Assembly: GCA_016234445.1 (NCBI GenBank)
Contig: JACRBT010000005.1
Location: 62,001-126,000, forward strand
Direction: 5' to 3'
Source of the DNA: Chloroflexota bacterium
GTDB lineage: Bacteria; Chloroflexota; Dehalococcoidia; Tepidiformales; Tepidiformaceae
Length of the DNA: 64,000 nucleotides
The position numbers and the translations under genes were made by a program. The notes below the pieces were generated by a model. That model was given only the letters and a program-made list of their open reading frames with translations. It was not told the origin of the DNA and ran no database searches. Positions 31,136 through 40,209 of the stretch are shown here, piece by piece; within the stretch, counting starts at the first letter, position 1, and each line of letters starts with the position of its first letter.

Positions 31136-31849
31136 GTGACCCTACGGACGCTCGGAAGGATCCCCCAGGCCGTCGCGCCGTGGCTCCTGCCGCTGGTTGC
31201 CGCCGCCTGCAGCGGTGGCACGACGCCCGCCGTTGTTTCTCCCGGGCCTGAGACGACCGCAACCGCCACGGTCGCAAGCCAGGCTCCAACCGCAACCGAG
31301 ATCCCGTGGAACCCGATCTACGGCTATGACCCCGGGACCCCTACCGGGATCCCGGAGGTCGATTCCGTGATGGCGGCCATCTCGGCCGGCGACCTCGAAG
31401 CGCTTGCGGCGCTCACCACCAGCCGGCCGGTCCCCTGCACTGCCAGCATGGCGGCGCCCACCGCCTATCGGTGCCCCGCGGCAGTCGCGGAGGGGACGCG
31501 GGTCGATATCGTCTTCGCGGAGTTCTGCTCCGGCAGCGTCGCCTTTCCCCTGGCCGAAGTGCGCGCGACCCTGCGCCCCCTCCTGGACGGCAGCCCGCGG
31601 CTCTGGGGCCTGCGCGAACTCCCCGCGGACTTGCCGTCGAAGGCCGTAGGCGCCCCTCGCTCCCGCTACGTCCTGTTTGTCGTGAACAACACCGACCCGC
31701 CGGCCGGTTTCACGCTGACACTCGGTGCCGACGGTGGCATCCACGGCGTCGGCTACGGGCGCGGCGAACGGCCGGAGCAGCTCTGGTCGTCATGGGGCAC
31801 GACGGGCACGGTGGTATTGCCGCCGCCACCAGCCCCGCGACCCCGCTGA
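31136..31849 (+). CDS. Putative secreted lipoprotein
   Basis: A 237-residue protein. GTG at 31136 was chosen because it gives a lipoprotein signal: VTLRTLGRIPQAVAPWLLPLVAAAC with the lipobox Cys near residue 25, then SGGTTP; the open frame to 30953 adds only low-complexity sequence. A Thr/Ala/Pro-rich stretch (PETTATATVASQAPTATEI) follows, then a folded domain of about 180 residues beginning GIPEVDSVMAAISAGDLEALAAL with three further Cys. I do not recognise the domain. It would be anchored outside the membrane. Confidence 0.65.
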   Translation: MTLRTLGRIPQAVAPWLLPLVAAACSGGTTPAVVSPGPETTATATVASQAPTATEIPWNPIYGYDPGTPTGIPEVDSVMAAISAGDLEALAALTTSRPVPCTASMAAPTAYRCPAAVAEGTRVDIVFAEFCSGSVAFPLAEVRATLRPLLDGSPRLWGLRELPADLPSKAVGAPRSRYVLFVVNNTDPPAGFTLTLGADGGIHGVGYGRGERPEQLWSSWGTTGTVVLPPPPAPRPR

Positions 31850-31867
31850 CTCGTGGGTTGTCGCGGC

Positions 31868-32182
31868 TCACATCGCGTTGAAGGTTTCGTAAACCTCAAC
31901 CGAACCGCCGGAAGAGAGGACCGGGCAGCCCTTCGCGAGCTTCGTCGCAGCGTCCAGCGAAGCGGCCTTGACCACGGAATAGCCGGTGAGTGCCGAAGCT
32001 GCGTGCTCGCTGATGGAACCGTCCGAAGCGATGCCGCGCGACGGTCCGCAGGGGTTGCCGCCGTCAACGACCGCATCGCCCATGCCCCCGAACCAGGACA
32101 TCCAGGCATTCATCACGGACTGCTGCTGCTCGGGGCTCTCGGGCATGCCTCCGCCCTTGTAGACGAGGAGATAGTTCGCCAT
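31868..32182 (-). CDS. YCII-related (DGPF-type) protein
   Basis: A 104-residue protein starting MANYLLVYKGGG. The first strand, the WMSWFGGMGDAVVDGGNPCG segment and the end GYSVVKAASLDAATKLAKGCPVLSSGGSVEVYET match YciI-like or DGPF-domain proteins, small ferredoxin-like folds with a conserved His-Asp pair in some members. Often found beside ECF sigma factors or ArsR-type regulators. Here it is divergent from an ArsR gene with a shared palindromic region. Its activity is unknown. Confidence 0.82.
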   Translation of the reverse strand: MANYLLVYKGGGMPESPEQQQSVMNAWMSWFGGMGDAVVDGGNPCGPSRGIASDGSISEHAASALTGYSVVKAASLDAATKLAKGCPVLSSGGSVEVYETFNAM

Positions 32183-32267
32183 TTTCAGTTCCTGCCTCTC
32201 TGGAGCATCGGCCAGGGGCGGCCTCCGTGCCGGGTGAGCGGCGCCGGGCTTCCCCTTGGCTGCGTCA

Positions 32268-32302
32268 GTTGACACTAACGTAAGCGAACAGTTACAGTCA
32301 AC
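32268..32302. promoter_or_regulatory. Inverted repeat upstream of arsR: likely operator
   Basis: GTTGACACTAAC (32268 to 32279) and GTTACAGTCAAC (32291 to 32302) are inverted repeats matching at 10 of 12 positions, with an 11-nt centre. The right end is 3 nt before the ArsR start at 32306. A bound ArsR dimer would cover the start and the divergent YCII promoter. Confidence 0.7.
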
Positions 32303-32305
32303 GCC

Positions 32306-32635
32306 ATGGAAGACGCCCTCCGGGCCATCGCCGAACCCCGGCGCCGAGAGATCCTGCGGCTGGTGTGGAACACCGAGTTGCCCGCCGGGGAGATCGCCGG
32401 GCGCTTTGCCGTCACCCGGCCGGCCATTTCCCAGCACCTCCGCGTGCTCAAGGAGGCCGGGCTGGTGACCGAACGACGGGATGGCACACGGCGGCTCTAC
32501 CGTGCCCGCCCCGAAGGCCTCGCGGAAGTCCGGGCCTTCCTGGAGGGCATGTGGGACGACAGCCTCGAACGGCTGAAAGAAAGCGCCGAGCGCGCTCAGA
32601 AAGGGAGAAACCACGATGCCGGCAACCACGACTGA
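32306..32635 (+). CDS. ArsR-family winged-helix regulator
   Basis: A 109-residue regulator: [31 protein letters not shown], then the recognition helix [37 protein letters not shown]. It lacks the metal-binding Cys of classical ArsR. This subtype (PF12840-like, with an AHSA1/SRPBCC gene next to it) is widespread. The stop overlaps the start of the SRPBCC gene by 20 nt, giving a coupled operon. An inverted repeat just upstream is its probable operator. Confidence 0.93.
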   Translation: MEDALRAIAEPRRREILRLVWNTELPAGEIAGRFAVTRPAISQHLRVLKEAGLVTERRDGTRRLYRARPEGLAEVRAFLEGMWDDSLERLKESAERAQKGRNHDAGNHD

Positions 32636-33536
32636 CACCATCGAGCGCACGCTGACGATCGCCGCTCCGCCCGAGACGGTCTTCAGCTTCCTCACCGATC
32701 CGGTAAAGATCGCCGAATGGATGGGCCGCAGCGTCACCGCCGACCCCCGTCCCGGCGGCGCCATCCGCGTCGACTACAACGGCTTCGACATCATGCGAGG
32801 CGAGTTCGTGGAAGTGACTCCGCACTCGCGGGTCGTCTACACCTTCGGCTGGGAAACCCTCGCGGCTGACGGCGTCCGGCCCGGCGCCAGCACGGTCGAC
32901 TTCTCGCTGGCTCCACAGGGAAATGGCACCGTCCTGCGCATGGTGCACCGCGGTCTGCCGGAAATGGCCCGGGCAGGGCACGCGACGGGCTGGGACCTGT
33001 ACCTCCCGCAACTGGCGCAGCGGGCGAGCGGGAAGGCCGTCGCCCCGCCCCCGGCCCTCACTGCCGGCGAGGAATTGGCCTCCCGCCTGAATGCCCGTTT
33101 CGTACAACTGCGAGAGACCATCGAAGCGTGCAGCGACCGCGCCTGGAAAGCCACCACGCGGGAGGGCTGGCCGGTTGGAGTGACCGCCCACCACGCGGCC
33201 AGTCACGCCGGGCTCGCGCACTTCGCCCGGGCAATCAGCGCCGGCGAACATTCGCCCCTCGCGGACTACACGGCGGACGCACTCAACCAGGGAAATGCCA
33301 ACCACGCCACCGAGTTCGCAGGCGTCACCCGCGAACAGGCGCTCGCCCACCTGCTGGCCGAGGGCCCCGCCGCGGTCGATGCGGTCCGGGGATTGACCGC
33401 CGCCGGGCTGGCGAAGACGGCAGCGATGGCGTTCGCTGGCGGAGCCCAGCTGAGCGCGCGGCAGATCGTCGAAGGACCGCTCCTGGGCGATCTCCAGGCG
33501 CACATCGAGAGCATCAGGGCGGCGATTCGCGGCTGA
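32616..33536 (+). CDS. SRPBCC (AHSA1)-DinB-like fusion protein
   Basis: A 306-residue protein with two domains. Residues 5 to about 140 are AHSA1/[57 protein letters not shown], and the end [16 protein letters not shown]. Residues 150 to 306 form a helical DinB/TIGR03083-like domain ([42 protein letters not shown]) with His residues placed as in the metal site. These domains are usually separate proteins. It is cotranscribed with ArsR (20-nt overlap). Ligand binding by the first domain and thiol or metal chemistry by the second are inferences. Confidence 0.82.
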   Translation: MPATTTDTIERTLTIAAPPETVFSFLTDPVKIAEWMGRSVTADPRPGGAIRVDYNGFDIMRGEFVEVTPHSRVVYTFGWETLAADGVRPGASTVDFSLAPQGNGTVLRMVHRGLPEMARAGHATGWDLYLPQLAQRASGKAVAPPPALTAGEELASRLNARFVQLRETIEACSDRAWKATTREGWPVGVTAHHAASHAGLAHFARAISAGEHSPLADYTADALNQGNANHATEFAGVTREQALAHLLAEGPAAVDAVRGLTAAGLAKTAAMAFAGGAQLSARQIVEGPLLGDLQAHIESIRAAIRG

Positions 33537-33711
33537 GAAAGCCCCGCTCGCCCGGCAATCGGCGGCGCCGGGCACGAGACCGCCGCCGGTTGCGCTATTC
33601 GCTGTCACGGGCCATCATCCCGGCCACTAGCCTTCGTTGGGGTCGTCGCGCGCGGTGTTTTCCGCGGTCCGCGAACGCCTCCGCGCGGGCTGCCTTGAAC
33701 GAAGAGACAGG

Positions 33712-35922
33712 ATGAGCACTTCAACGACGCGGTCCGGGAAGCGCGAAAGCGGAATGCGGCGCCTTGCCGCCTTCTGCTACCGCCGGCGGGGCACGGTGAC
33801 GCTCGCCTGGGTGGCCGCACTCATCGCCCTCGGCGCCCTGGGCGGTATCTTCGGTGGCGCAACGAAGACCAACTTCGCGATCCCGGGGGCCGAGAGCCAG
33901 GACGCGATCGACTTCCTGCGGGAGCACGGCTTCAGCGAACGCTCCGGCGACCAGGGAATGGTCGTCGTCGAAGCGCAACAGGGCGTGGACGACCCCGCGG
34001 TGCGGACCGCCGTCGAGGGCCTCCTTGGCGCGATCCAGTCGACCGTTGCGGGGACGACCGTGACGAGCTTCTACGAGCCGGGTGCGGAGCGGCAGATCGC
34101 GCCGGGGAGGAAGATAGCGTTCGCGGAACTGAACTTCTCGGACCGTACGGGAGAGCAGTACCTGGAAGCCGCCAGGCAGGTGACGAAGCTGCGCGACCAG
34201 GTACACGTCGAGGGGCTGCGGGTCGAACTGGGCGGCGGCACCGGCATGTTCGCCGACCAGAGCCAGCCGCCATCCGAGCTGATCGGGGTCGCCGGGGCCA
34301 TCCTTATCCTGGTCCTGGCCTTCGGATCGCTCCTGGCGATGGGTCTCCCGATCATGACCGCGCTGTTCGGCATCGGCATTGGCCTGTCGCTCCTGGCGCT
34401 GGCGGCGAACCTCGTCGACATGCCGACCTGGACATCGCAAGTGGCGATGATGATCGGGATCGGCGTCGGGATCGACTACGCGCTCTTCATCGTCACGCGC
34501 TACCGCGACGCTCTCCGCGAAGGACGAGAGCCCGCCGCCGCCGTGGCGCTTGCGATCGACACCGCCGGCCGGGCCGTGCTCTTTGCCGGGCTCACGGTCG
34601 TGCTCGCCGTCCTCGGGCTGATCGCAATGGGCCGGAACCTGAACCTGGGGCTGGCCGTGGGTACGTCCCTGACGGTGCTGCTGACCATGGCTGCGGCGGT
34701 GACGCTGCTGCCGGCGGTGCTCGGCTTCGTCGGGAGAAAGATCGACTGGCTGGCGCTGCCGTTCGCGAGGCCGAAGCCCGAAAGCAGCACCCGGCACTCG
34801 ATCTGGTGGCGGTGGAGTCGTGTGGTCCAGCGGCGTCCCTGGCCGGCGGCGGTGGGCGCCCTCGCACTCCTCCTGGTGCTGGCCCTCCCCGTGCTTTCGC
34901 TTCGACTAGGCTTCGGAGACGCCGGCAACGACCCCAGGGGCGATACCACGCGCGAGGCCTACGACCTCCTCTCCACGGGGTTCGGTCCCGGGTTCAACGG
35001 ACCCCTGCTGATCGCCGCGAGCACGCCCGGGGGCGACGCCGACGTCGCCTTGCTGCGCCAGGTCGCAGAGCAGTTACGCAAGACGCCCGGCATTGCCGCG
35101 GTCACTGACCCGATCCTGAACCAGGCCGGTGACGCAGCCATTCTCCAGGTCTACCCGGCGACCTCACCCCAGGATGAGGCGACGACGACGCTGGTGAAGA
35201 CCATACGCCGGAGCGTCCTCCCGTCGATCCCCGGCACCGGGAAGCTGGAACTCAAGGTCGGTGGGGCGACGGCCGGCGTGGTCGACTTCTCCAGCTACAC
35301 CGCTGAGCGGATGCCGCTTTTCCTGGGGGCGGTGCTGGCCCTCTCCTTCCTTCTGCTGATGGCTGTGTTCCGCAGCCTCCTGGTTCCGCTCAAGGCCGTG
35401 ATCATGAACCTGCTCTCGGTGGGCGCAGCCTACGGTGTCGTTGTGGCGGTGTTCCAGTGGGGCTGGGGAGCGAGCCTCATCGGCCTCGGGAAGGACGGTC
35501 CGATCGAAGCCTGGGTGCCGATGATGCTCTTCGCCGTCGTCTTTGGGCTTTCCATGGACTACGAGGTCTTCTTGCTCTCGCGTATCCGCGAAGAATTCGA
35601 CCGCACCGGCGACAACGGCCTTGCCGTCGCCGACGGCCTGGCGGCGACGGGCCGCGTGATCACCGCGGCGGCGCTGATCATGGTGCTGGTCTTTTCCAGC
35701 TTCATCCTCAGCGACAACCGTGCCCTGAAGCTCATGGGCCTCGGCCTGTCGGTGGCCGTCTTCGTTGACGCCACCCTCGTCCGGATGGTGCTCGTGCCCG
35801 CGACCATGGAGCTGCTCGGAAAGAGGAACTGGTGGCTGCCCGCGTGGCTCGGCCGGGTGCTCCCGGTGATCCACGTGGAGGCTGCGCCGGAAACGGGGTA
35901 CCCGGCCGCAGGCGGCGACTAG
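33712..35922 (+). CDS. MMPL/RND family transporter
   Basis: A 736-residue pump from the ATG at 33712, which has a purine-rich GAAGAGACAGG before it; the frame is open 75 nt upstream. Two halves of six helices with external domains are seen. Membrane acidic motifs are GVGIDYALFIVTRYRDALREGR near residue 252 and GLSMDYEVFLLSRIREEFDR near residue 613. The C-terminal half is clearly related to the pump at 5223 (MNLLSVGAAYG, DATLVRMVLVPA, W-L-P-x-W-L). Substrate unknown; likely lipid or hydrophobic compound export. No TetR-type gene is adjacent. Confidence 0.93.
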   Translation: MSTSTTRSGKRESGMRRLAAFCYRRRGTVTLAWVAALIALGALGGIFGGATKTNFAIPGAESQDAIDFLREHGFSERSGDQGMVVVEAQQGVDDPAVRTAVEGLLGAIQSTVAGTTVTSFYEPGAERQIAPGRKIAFAELNFSDRTGEQYLEAARQVTKLRDQVHVEGLRVELGGGTGMFADQSQPPSELIGVAGAILILVLAFGSLLAMGLPIMTALFGIGIGLSLLALAANLVDMPTWTSQVAMMIGIGVGIDYALFIVTRYRDALREGREPAAAVALAIDTAGRAVLFAGLTVVLAVLGLIAMGRNLNLGLAVGTSLTVLLTMAAAVTLLPAVLGFVGRKIDWLALPFARPKPESSTRHSIWWRWSRVVQRRPWPAAVGALALLLVLALPVLSLRLGFGDAGNDPRGDTTREAYDLLSTGFGPGFNGPLLIAASTPGGDADVALLRQVAEQLRKTPGIAAVTDPILNQAGDAAILQVYPATSPQDEATTTLVKTIRRSVLPSIPGTGKLELKVGGATAGVVDFSSYTAERMPLFLGAVLALSFLLLMAVFRSLLVPLKAVIMNLLSVGAAYGVVVAVFQWGWGASLIGLGKDGPIEAWVPMMLFAVVFGLSMDYEVFLLSRIREEFDRTGDNGLAVADGLAATGRVITAAALIMVLVFSSFILSDNRALKLMGLGLSVAVFVDATLVRMVLVPATMELLGKRNWWLPAWLGRVLPVIHVEAAPETGYPAAGGD

Positions 35923-35977
35923 AACGGGGACCGCGAACCGCAGGCAACGTCGCCCCGTCCCGGGCCCCCGCGGCGGG

Positions 35978-36769
35978 TCACCCCCGGTTGAACGACGGCG
36001 GCCGCTTTTCCATGAACGCCGCCACCGCCTCCTTGTGGTCCGGGAGGCGGCGGGCAATCTGGTCCCTCAGCAGCTCGCGCTCCATGACCGCCTCCATGTC
36101 CGGGTCGAGCGGGTTCTTGGCCAGCAGCTCCTTGGTCATCATCACAGCGCCCGCCGGGTTGTTCGCGATCTCGTCGGCCTTCGCCAGGGCGGTCGCGAAG
36201 AGGTCTTCGGGTCCGGTGACGGCCGTCACGAGGCCCATCCGCAGTGCTTCGTCCGGCTCGACCATCCGCCCGGTCAGGCACATCTCGGTCGCGTTGCCGA
36301 GGCCCACGAGCTGCGCCAGCAGCCGCGTCGAACCGAGCTCCGGGATTAGGCCCATCTTGACGAACCGGATGCTGAACCTGGCGCTGGTCGAGGCGACCCG
36401 GACGTCGAACGGCAGGATCATCGTGAGCCCGACGCCGACGGCGTATCCGTTCACGGCCGCGACTGTGGGCTTGGACCGCTGGAGGAGGTGCGTGATCCTC
36501 GCGCCGCCGCGACGGATGGTTTCGCCGGCGCCGTCGCTGTTCACCCGTGCCCGGTCGGCGAAGCCCCCCAGGTCCGCGCCCGCGCAGAACGCCCGGCCCT
36601 CGCCCGTCATCAGGATCGCGCCGATGCCGGGGTCAGCGTTCCAGGCCTCGACCTGCTCCTCGATCTCGGTGGCCATCTGTTGGGTCCATGCATTCAGCTT
36701 CTCCGGCCGGTTGAGCCGGATGACGCCGACGCGCCCGCGCTGCTCGACGAGGATCTGTTCGGTTCCCAT
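35978..36769 (-). CDS. Enoyl-CoA hydratase/isomerase family protein
   Basis: A 263-residue crotonase-fold enzyme with VGVIRLNRPEKLNAW, oxyanion-hole segments FCAGADLGGF near residue 62 and NGYAVGVGLTMILPFDVRVAS near residue 113, and GLIPELGSTRLLAQLVGLGNATE, in which the Glu of PEL is the expected acid/base. It is a close paralogue of the protein at 13230. The reaction in vivo (hydration, isomerisation) and the pathway are unknown. It is convergent with the MMPL gene. Confidence 0.92.
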   Translation of the reverse strand: MGTEQILVEQRGRVGVIRLNRPEKLNAWTQQMATEIEEQVEAWNADPGIGAILMTGEGRAFCAGADLGGFADRARVNSDGAGETIRRGGARITHLLQRSKPTVAAVNGYAVGVGLTMILPFDVRVASTSARFSIRFVKMGLIPELGSTRLLAQLVGLGNATEMCLTGRMVEPDEALRMGLVTAVTGPEDLFATALAKADEIANNPAGAVMMTKELLAKNPLDPDMEAVMERELLRDQIARRLPDHKEAVAAFMEKRPPSFNRG

Positions 36770-36816
36770 GGTGCGGCCTCCTTAAGCCTGAGTTGTTCGG
36801 CGGCAGTACGCGGTCC

Positions 36817-37050
36817 TCAGCCCTCCGGGAAGAGCCGGTGCCAAAAGCCTCCGAGCCGGGCGGTGATGAGAAGGGCCGGGAAGCCGGCGACGGCGCCGAT
36901 GATGGTCCAGAACGCCGCGACGTGCTCTGTCTCCCCCGGGCCGAACCAGGTGAACCAGGCGATACAAAAGACGGCGAAGGCGACGACAAGCCACAGCAGG
37001 CCTGCCACCGCCCAGGCGCCGACGAGACCAACGAATCGTAAAGCACGCAT
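36817..37050 (-). CDS. Small two-helix membrane protein
   Basis: A 77-residue protein from the Met of MRALRFVGLVGAWAVAGLL; the frame is open upstream but the extension is not protein-like. Two hydrophobic segments, VGAWAVAGLLWLVVAFAVFCIAWF and AAFWTIIGAVAGFPALLITARLG, are joined by a GPGETEHV loop. I do not recognise the family. It lies upstream of the hydratase gene on the same strand, 47 nt away, and might be cotranscribed. Confidence 0.6.
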   Translation of the reverse strand: MRALRFVGLVGAWAVAGLLWLVVAFAVFCIAWFTWFGPGETEHVAAFWTIIGAVAGFPALLITARLGGFWHRLFPEG

Positions 37051-37249
37051 GTCTGTCCAAACGTTCGACCGCACTCCAAAGTTCCCTGCGATCCGTGGTG
37101 GCTCACCCCGAACCGGCGCGGTCTCCAACTCGCCCTGCCGCGCGGCCCTGGGCTGGTTACTTTGACAGCCGCGCGTGGGCAAGACAAGCGCTCGGAGACT
37201 CCGCCTTCCCTGCGGTATGCCGGCAAGACATCCCGCACGAAGGACGGCC

Positions 37250-37684
37250 ATGACTTCGCCTCAACCCCCGCAACTGCCCGGCTGGATCACCGAACACATC
37301 GAGAAGTACCTCGCCACCAACGGGGAGGACGGTCACCTCTGGCGCGGCGTCCCCACCCTGCTCCTCACGACGACCGGCAAGGTGTCCGGCGAACCGCGCC
37401 TCCTCCCCCTCATCTATGGCAAGGACGGCGCCAACTACGTCATCGTCGCCTCGAAGGGCGGCGCCCCCGCTCACCCCGCCTGGTATCGGAACCTCGTCGC
37501 CCAGCCGCTGGTCGATGTCCAGGTGGGCGCCGACAAGTTCAAGGCGCGGGCCAGGACCGCCGCGGCGGACGAAAAGCCCCGGCTCTGGAAGATGATGGCG
37601 GCGATCTGGCCGGCCTACGACGAGTATCAGCAGCGCACCCCCCGCCCGATCCCGGTGGTAATCCTCGAACGCGTCGCACTGTAG
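37250..37684 (+). CDS. Deazaflavin (F420)-dependent nitroreductase-type protein (DDN family)
   Basis: A 144-residue protein with the DDN signature: LLLTTTGKVSGEPRLLPLIYGKDGANYVIVASKGGAPAHPAWYRNLVAQP near residue 37 and the end PRPIPVVILER. The motif TGRKSG-like TGKVSGEPR and HPAWYRNL define the F420H2-dependent quinone/nitroreductase family of Actinobacteria and Chloroflexi, related to Ddn that activates PA-824. It implies that the host makes or imports F420. Cytoplasmic or membrane-associated; the substrate is unknown. Confidence 0.9.
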   Translation: MTSPQPPQLPGWITEHIEKYLATNGEDGHLWRGVPTLLLTTTGKVSGEPRLLPLIYGKDGANYVIVASKGGAPAHPAWYRNLVAQPLVDVQVGADKFKARARTAAADEKPRLWKMMAAIWPAYDEYQQRTPRPIPVVILERVAL

Positions 37685-37757
37685 GCGAGAGTAACGGAGG
37701 CGGCCTCTCGATCACAGAACACTTGTTCTATCTTCAGCCGTCGCCTAGACTCGGCGC

Positions 37758-38633
37758 GTGAACAACGCGGTGCCTAATCGCACGGCCCCCCGGCCCGCTC
37801 GGCTCGGGACCGTTCGCACCGTTGTCTATACGAATCCCCGGTCGTTGCTCACTCCGGCTTCCGGTTTCATCAAAGCCTACAAATTCAGTCTCAACCCCTA
37901 CGGCGGCTGCGGGTTCGGCTGCGAGTACTGCTATGCTCGCTTCTTTGCACCGACCCCCGAAGCAAGCGACTCCTGGGGCGAATGGGTGCGAGTAAAGGAG
38001 AACGCCGCCGCTCTCGTGGTCGAGGCGACGCGCGAACCGTCCGAGCGGCTGCGGCTCTGTCCCGGGGATCCCGTCTACATGTCCAGCGTCACGGACCCCT
38101 ACCAGCCGATCGAGTCCCGCCTTGGCCTCACCCGCGGCATCCTCGAGGCGCTGATCCCGGTTCAACCGAGGCTCGTGATCCAGACGCGCAGTCCTGTCGC
38201 CACCCGTGACATCGACCTCTTCCAGCAGTTCGACCGGATCCGCGTCAATCTCTCCGTGCCCACCGACTCCGAAGCCGTCCGCCTTCGTTACGAGCCCCAC
38301 GCGCCGTCCATCCGGGCCAGGTTGAAGGCAGCCGAGACGCTGACCCGCGCCGGCGTGCCCGTCGGGATCTCCATCAGCCCAATGTTGGGCATGGACGATG
38401 CCTCCGCGTTCGGTCGCCGCATCGCCGGGCTCGACGCGGCGGAGTACGTGGTAACCGGGTTCCACCGTCCTGGCCCCCGCTTTGCGGCGGGAACGCCAGT
38501 ATCCGCGCTTGAGAAGGCCCGCGCGGATGGCTGGAACCGCGCCCGCTACGACGAGGCGGTCGCGCTCATCCAGGAAGCGCTTGGCACGCATCCGCTGTTG
38601 AAGGGGAACGAAGGATATGCACCACCGAAGTAG
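37758..38633 (+). CDS. SPL-like radical SAM protein (Rv2578c family)
   Basis: A 291-residue protein with a GTG start. The radical SAM cluster motif is CGFGCEYCYARFF near residue 52 (C-x3-C-x2-C), and FKAYKFSLNPYGG before it is typical of the spore-photoproduct-lyase-like group, Rv2578c branch. Downstream come DPVYMSSVTDPYQPIE near residue 113, VIQTRSP near residue 140, and SISPMLG near residue 212. Such enzymes cleave SAM to a 5'-deoxyadenosyl radical; the role of this branch (possibly DNA repair) is not known. It lies alone, 73 nt after the DDN-like gene. Confidence 0.9.
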   Translation: MNNAVPNRTAPRPARLGTVRTVVYTNPRSLLTPASGFIKAYKFSLNPYGGCGFGCEYCYARFFAPTPEASDSWGEWVRVKENAAALVVEATREPSERLRLCPGDPVYMSSVTDPYQPIESRLGLTRGILEALIPVQPRLVIQTRSPVATRDIDLFQQFDRIRVNLSVPTDSEAVRLRYEPHAPSIRARLKAAETLTRAGVPVGISISPMLGMDDASAFGRRIAGLDAAEYVVTGFHRPGPRFAAGTPVSALEKARADGWNRARYDEAVALIQEALGTHPLLKGNEGYAPPK

Positions 38634-38725
38634 CTACTCTCAGGAGGCCTGGAACACGTTCACCGCCGCGTTGGACGAACGCCTCGCGTCATCAGCTCCC
38701 ATGCCGCATTCAGGAGTTCCCACCC

Positions 38726-39379
38726 GTGCCTCCTCCAACCCCTGAAGTCCCCGCACCCGTTGCCCGCGTTGCCGGCCTCATGTCCACCTTCCCGGGGGCC
38801 TGGGCGCTTTGCGGCGGCTGGGCCGTCGATGCGTGGCTTGGCCGGATCACCCGCGACCACGCTGACGTGGATGTCGTCGTCTTCGAAGACGACCAGGTGG
38901 CGATCCCGGGCCACCTTTCCGGCTGGCAGCTCGTCGCCCACGACGACAACTGGAGCGGCGACGACCCTGTCTGGGCCAATGTCCCCATCGCCCCGGCGCA
39001 GCTCTGGACCGGGCGCCGAGTCGAGGTGCCAGGCCACTTTCACTGCCGGGCGGAAGACGGGTTCGACTTCGAACTGAACCTCAACGAGCGCGCCGGCGGC
39101 GACTGGATCTTCAGCCGGGAGCCGCGCCTCACGTTGCCTCTCAGCCAGTGCGTCGGTGTTTGCGGTTGGGCCGTCCCGGTTGCGGCACCCCTCGTCGTCG
39201 CCTACTACAAGCTCCTGCCAGCGCCATTCAAGAACGTGCGCGAGGCGATGCGCCCGAGGGACGAACTCGACCTCGACGCGCTCCTGCCGCTGCTGGACCC
39301 CGGCCAGACAACGTGGCTCGCGCGTGCCGTCGCGGCGGTCGAGCCCGGTCACTCGTGGCTCCCGCGCCTCTCGTCCTGA
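38726..39379 (+). CDS. Aminoglycoside-nucleotidyltransferase-like protein
   Basis: A 217-residue protein with a GTG start. The motif LCGGWAVDAWLGRITRDHADVDVVVFEDD near residue 28 gives the G-G-x-A-(L/V)-D and D-x-D metal site of the ANT(2'')/LinF-like nucleotidyltransferase fold. The C-terminal part is helical and includes PFKNVREAMRPRDELDLDALLPLL. Relatives inactivate aminoglycosides or lincosamides, but many homologues have no antibiotic role, so the function is open. Soluble, no operon partner certain. Confidence 0.8.
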   Translation: MPPPTPEVPAPVARVAGLMSTFPGAWALCGGWAVDAWLGRITRDHADVDVVVFEDDQVAIPGHLSGWQLVAHDDNWSGDDPVWANVPIAPAQLWTGRRVEVPGHFHCRAEDGFDFELNLNERAGGDWIFSREPRLTLPLSQCVGVCGWAVPVAAPLVVAYYKLLPAPFKNVREAMRPRDELDLDALLPLLDPGQTTWLARAVAAVEPGHSWLPRLSS

Positions 39380-39438
39380 GATCGCGAGGCTCACCGCAGT
39401 GGATCAGCACCTGCGTTGGTCACATAGTTTCGTTCGAC

Positions 39439-40188
39439 ATGCGCGTACTCCGTCTTGGCACCAGCAACGACGACGCAGGCGGCGTTCCCGTCGAAGCCCG
39501 CGCCTGGAAGGTGGCCGAGCGGCTCCTCGCCGAGTCGGCGGGCGAGCCCGTGGAGACGGTCCTCAAGCGAGCCTGGCCGAACGCCGCGTTCCCCGCGCTC
39601 GTCCGGCAGTGGCTGGACGAATACCAGCCGGAGATGGTCGTCCTCCAGGTCAACAACTTCTGGTACGGCTACGAGTCGACCCCGCTCTGGTTCGAACGGC
39701 GGTTCGGCCGGACGGGCGTGCGGCTCAGCCGCCTTGGCCTCAGGGTGGGGAAGTCCCCGAGATTCGCCGACAACCGCTGGGCGCAATTCCTGAACCGCCG
39801 CCTCCTTGCTGTCCTGCCCGGCGCAACCTACTTCACGGTTCCCCAGGTGGCCGAGACCGTGGAAGCCGCGATGCGCGGGATCCTCGCCCGCGAAGGCGTC
39901 GTCCTCCTGGTCCGCGGGAACGAGAACTGGACCACCTTCCCGATGGCGAGCCGCCGTTTCAATCGCCGCAACGCCGAACGCAACGCTGCCATGTCGGCGG
40001 CGATGCGCGGCGTCTGCGCGCGGCTGCGGGTGCCCTACGCCGAGCGCGCGGCGTTGGACCGCGACGAACTCAAGCCGACGCTGACGGCAGCGGGCTGGCA
40101 CAACAGCGCCGAAGGGGAACGGCTGACGGGTGAGTTCGACGGCCAGGCCATGGCCGACGCGTGGAAGGTCGCGCAGCCCCACGGCTGA
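39439..40188 (+). CDS. SGNH-hydrolase-like protein
   Basis: A 249-residue protein beginning MRVLRLGTSNDDAGG, with RLGTSN where SGNH enzymes have GDS. A Gln-Val-Asn-Asn pair (MVVLQVNNFWYG near residue 66) fits the Asn block, and GWHNSAEGERL near residue 223 carries the catalytic His region (H-x-N-x-x-G). It resembles the better-formed SGNH protein at 46790, and the nucleophile (Ser9 of GTSN) is plausible. Substrate unknown; no signal peptide is evident. The gene follows the nucleotidyltransferase by 59 nt. Confidence 0.65.
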   Translation: MRVLRLGTSNDDAGGVPVEARAWKVAERLLAESAGEPVETVLKRAWPNAAFPALVRQWLDEYQPEMVVLQVNNFWYGYESTPLWFERRFGRTGVRLSRLGLRVGKSPRFADNRWAQFLNRRLLAVLPGATYFTVPQVAETVEAAMRGILAREGVVLLVRGNENWTTFPMASRRFNRRNAERNAAMSAAMRGVCARLRVPYAERAALDRDELKPTLTAAGWHNSAEGERLTGEFDGQAMADAWKVAQPHG

Positions 40189-40209
40189 GCGCTCCGGGAG
40201 ACCTCACCC

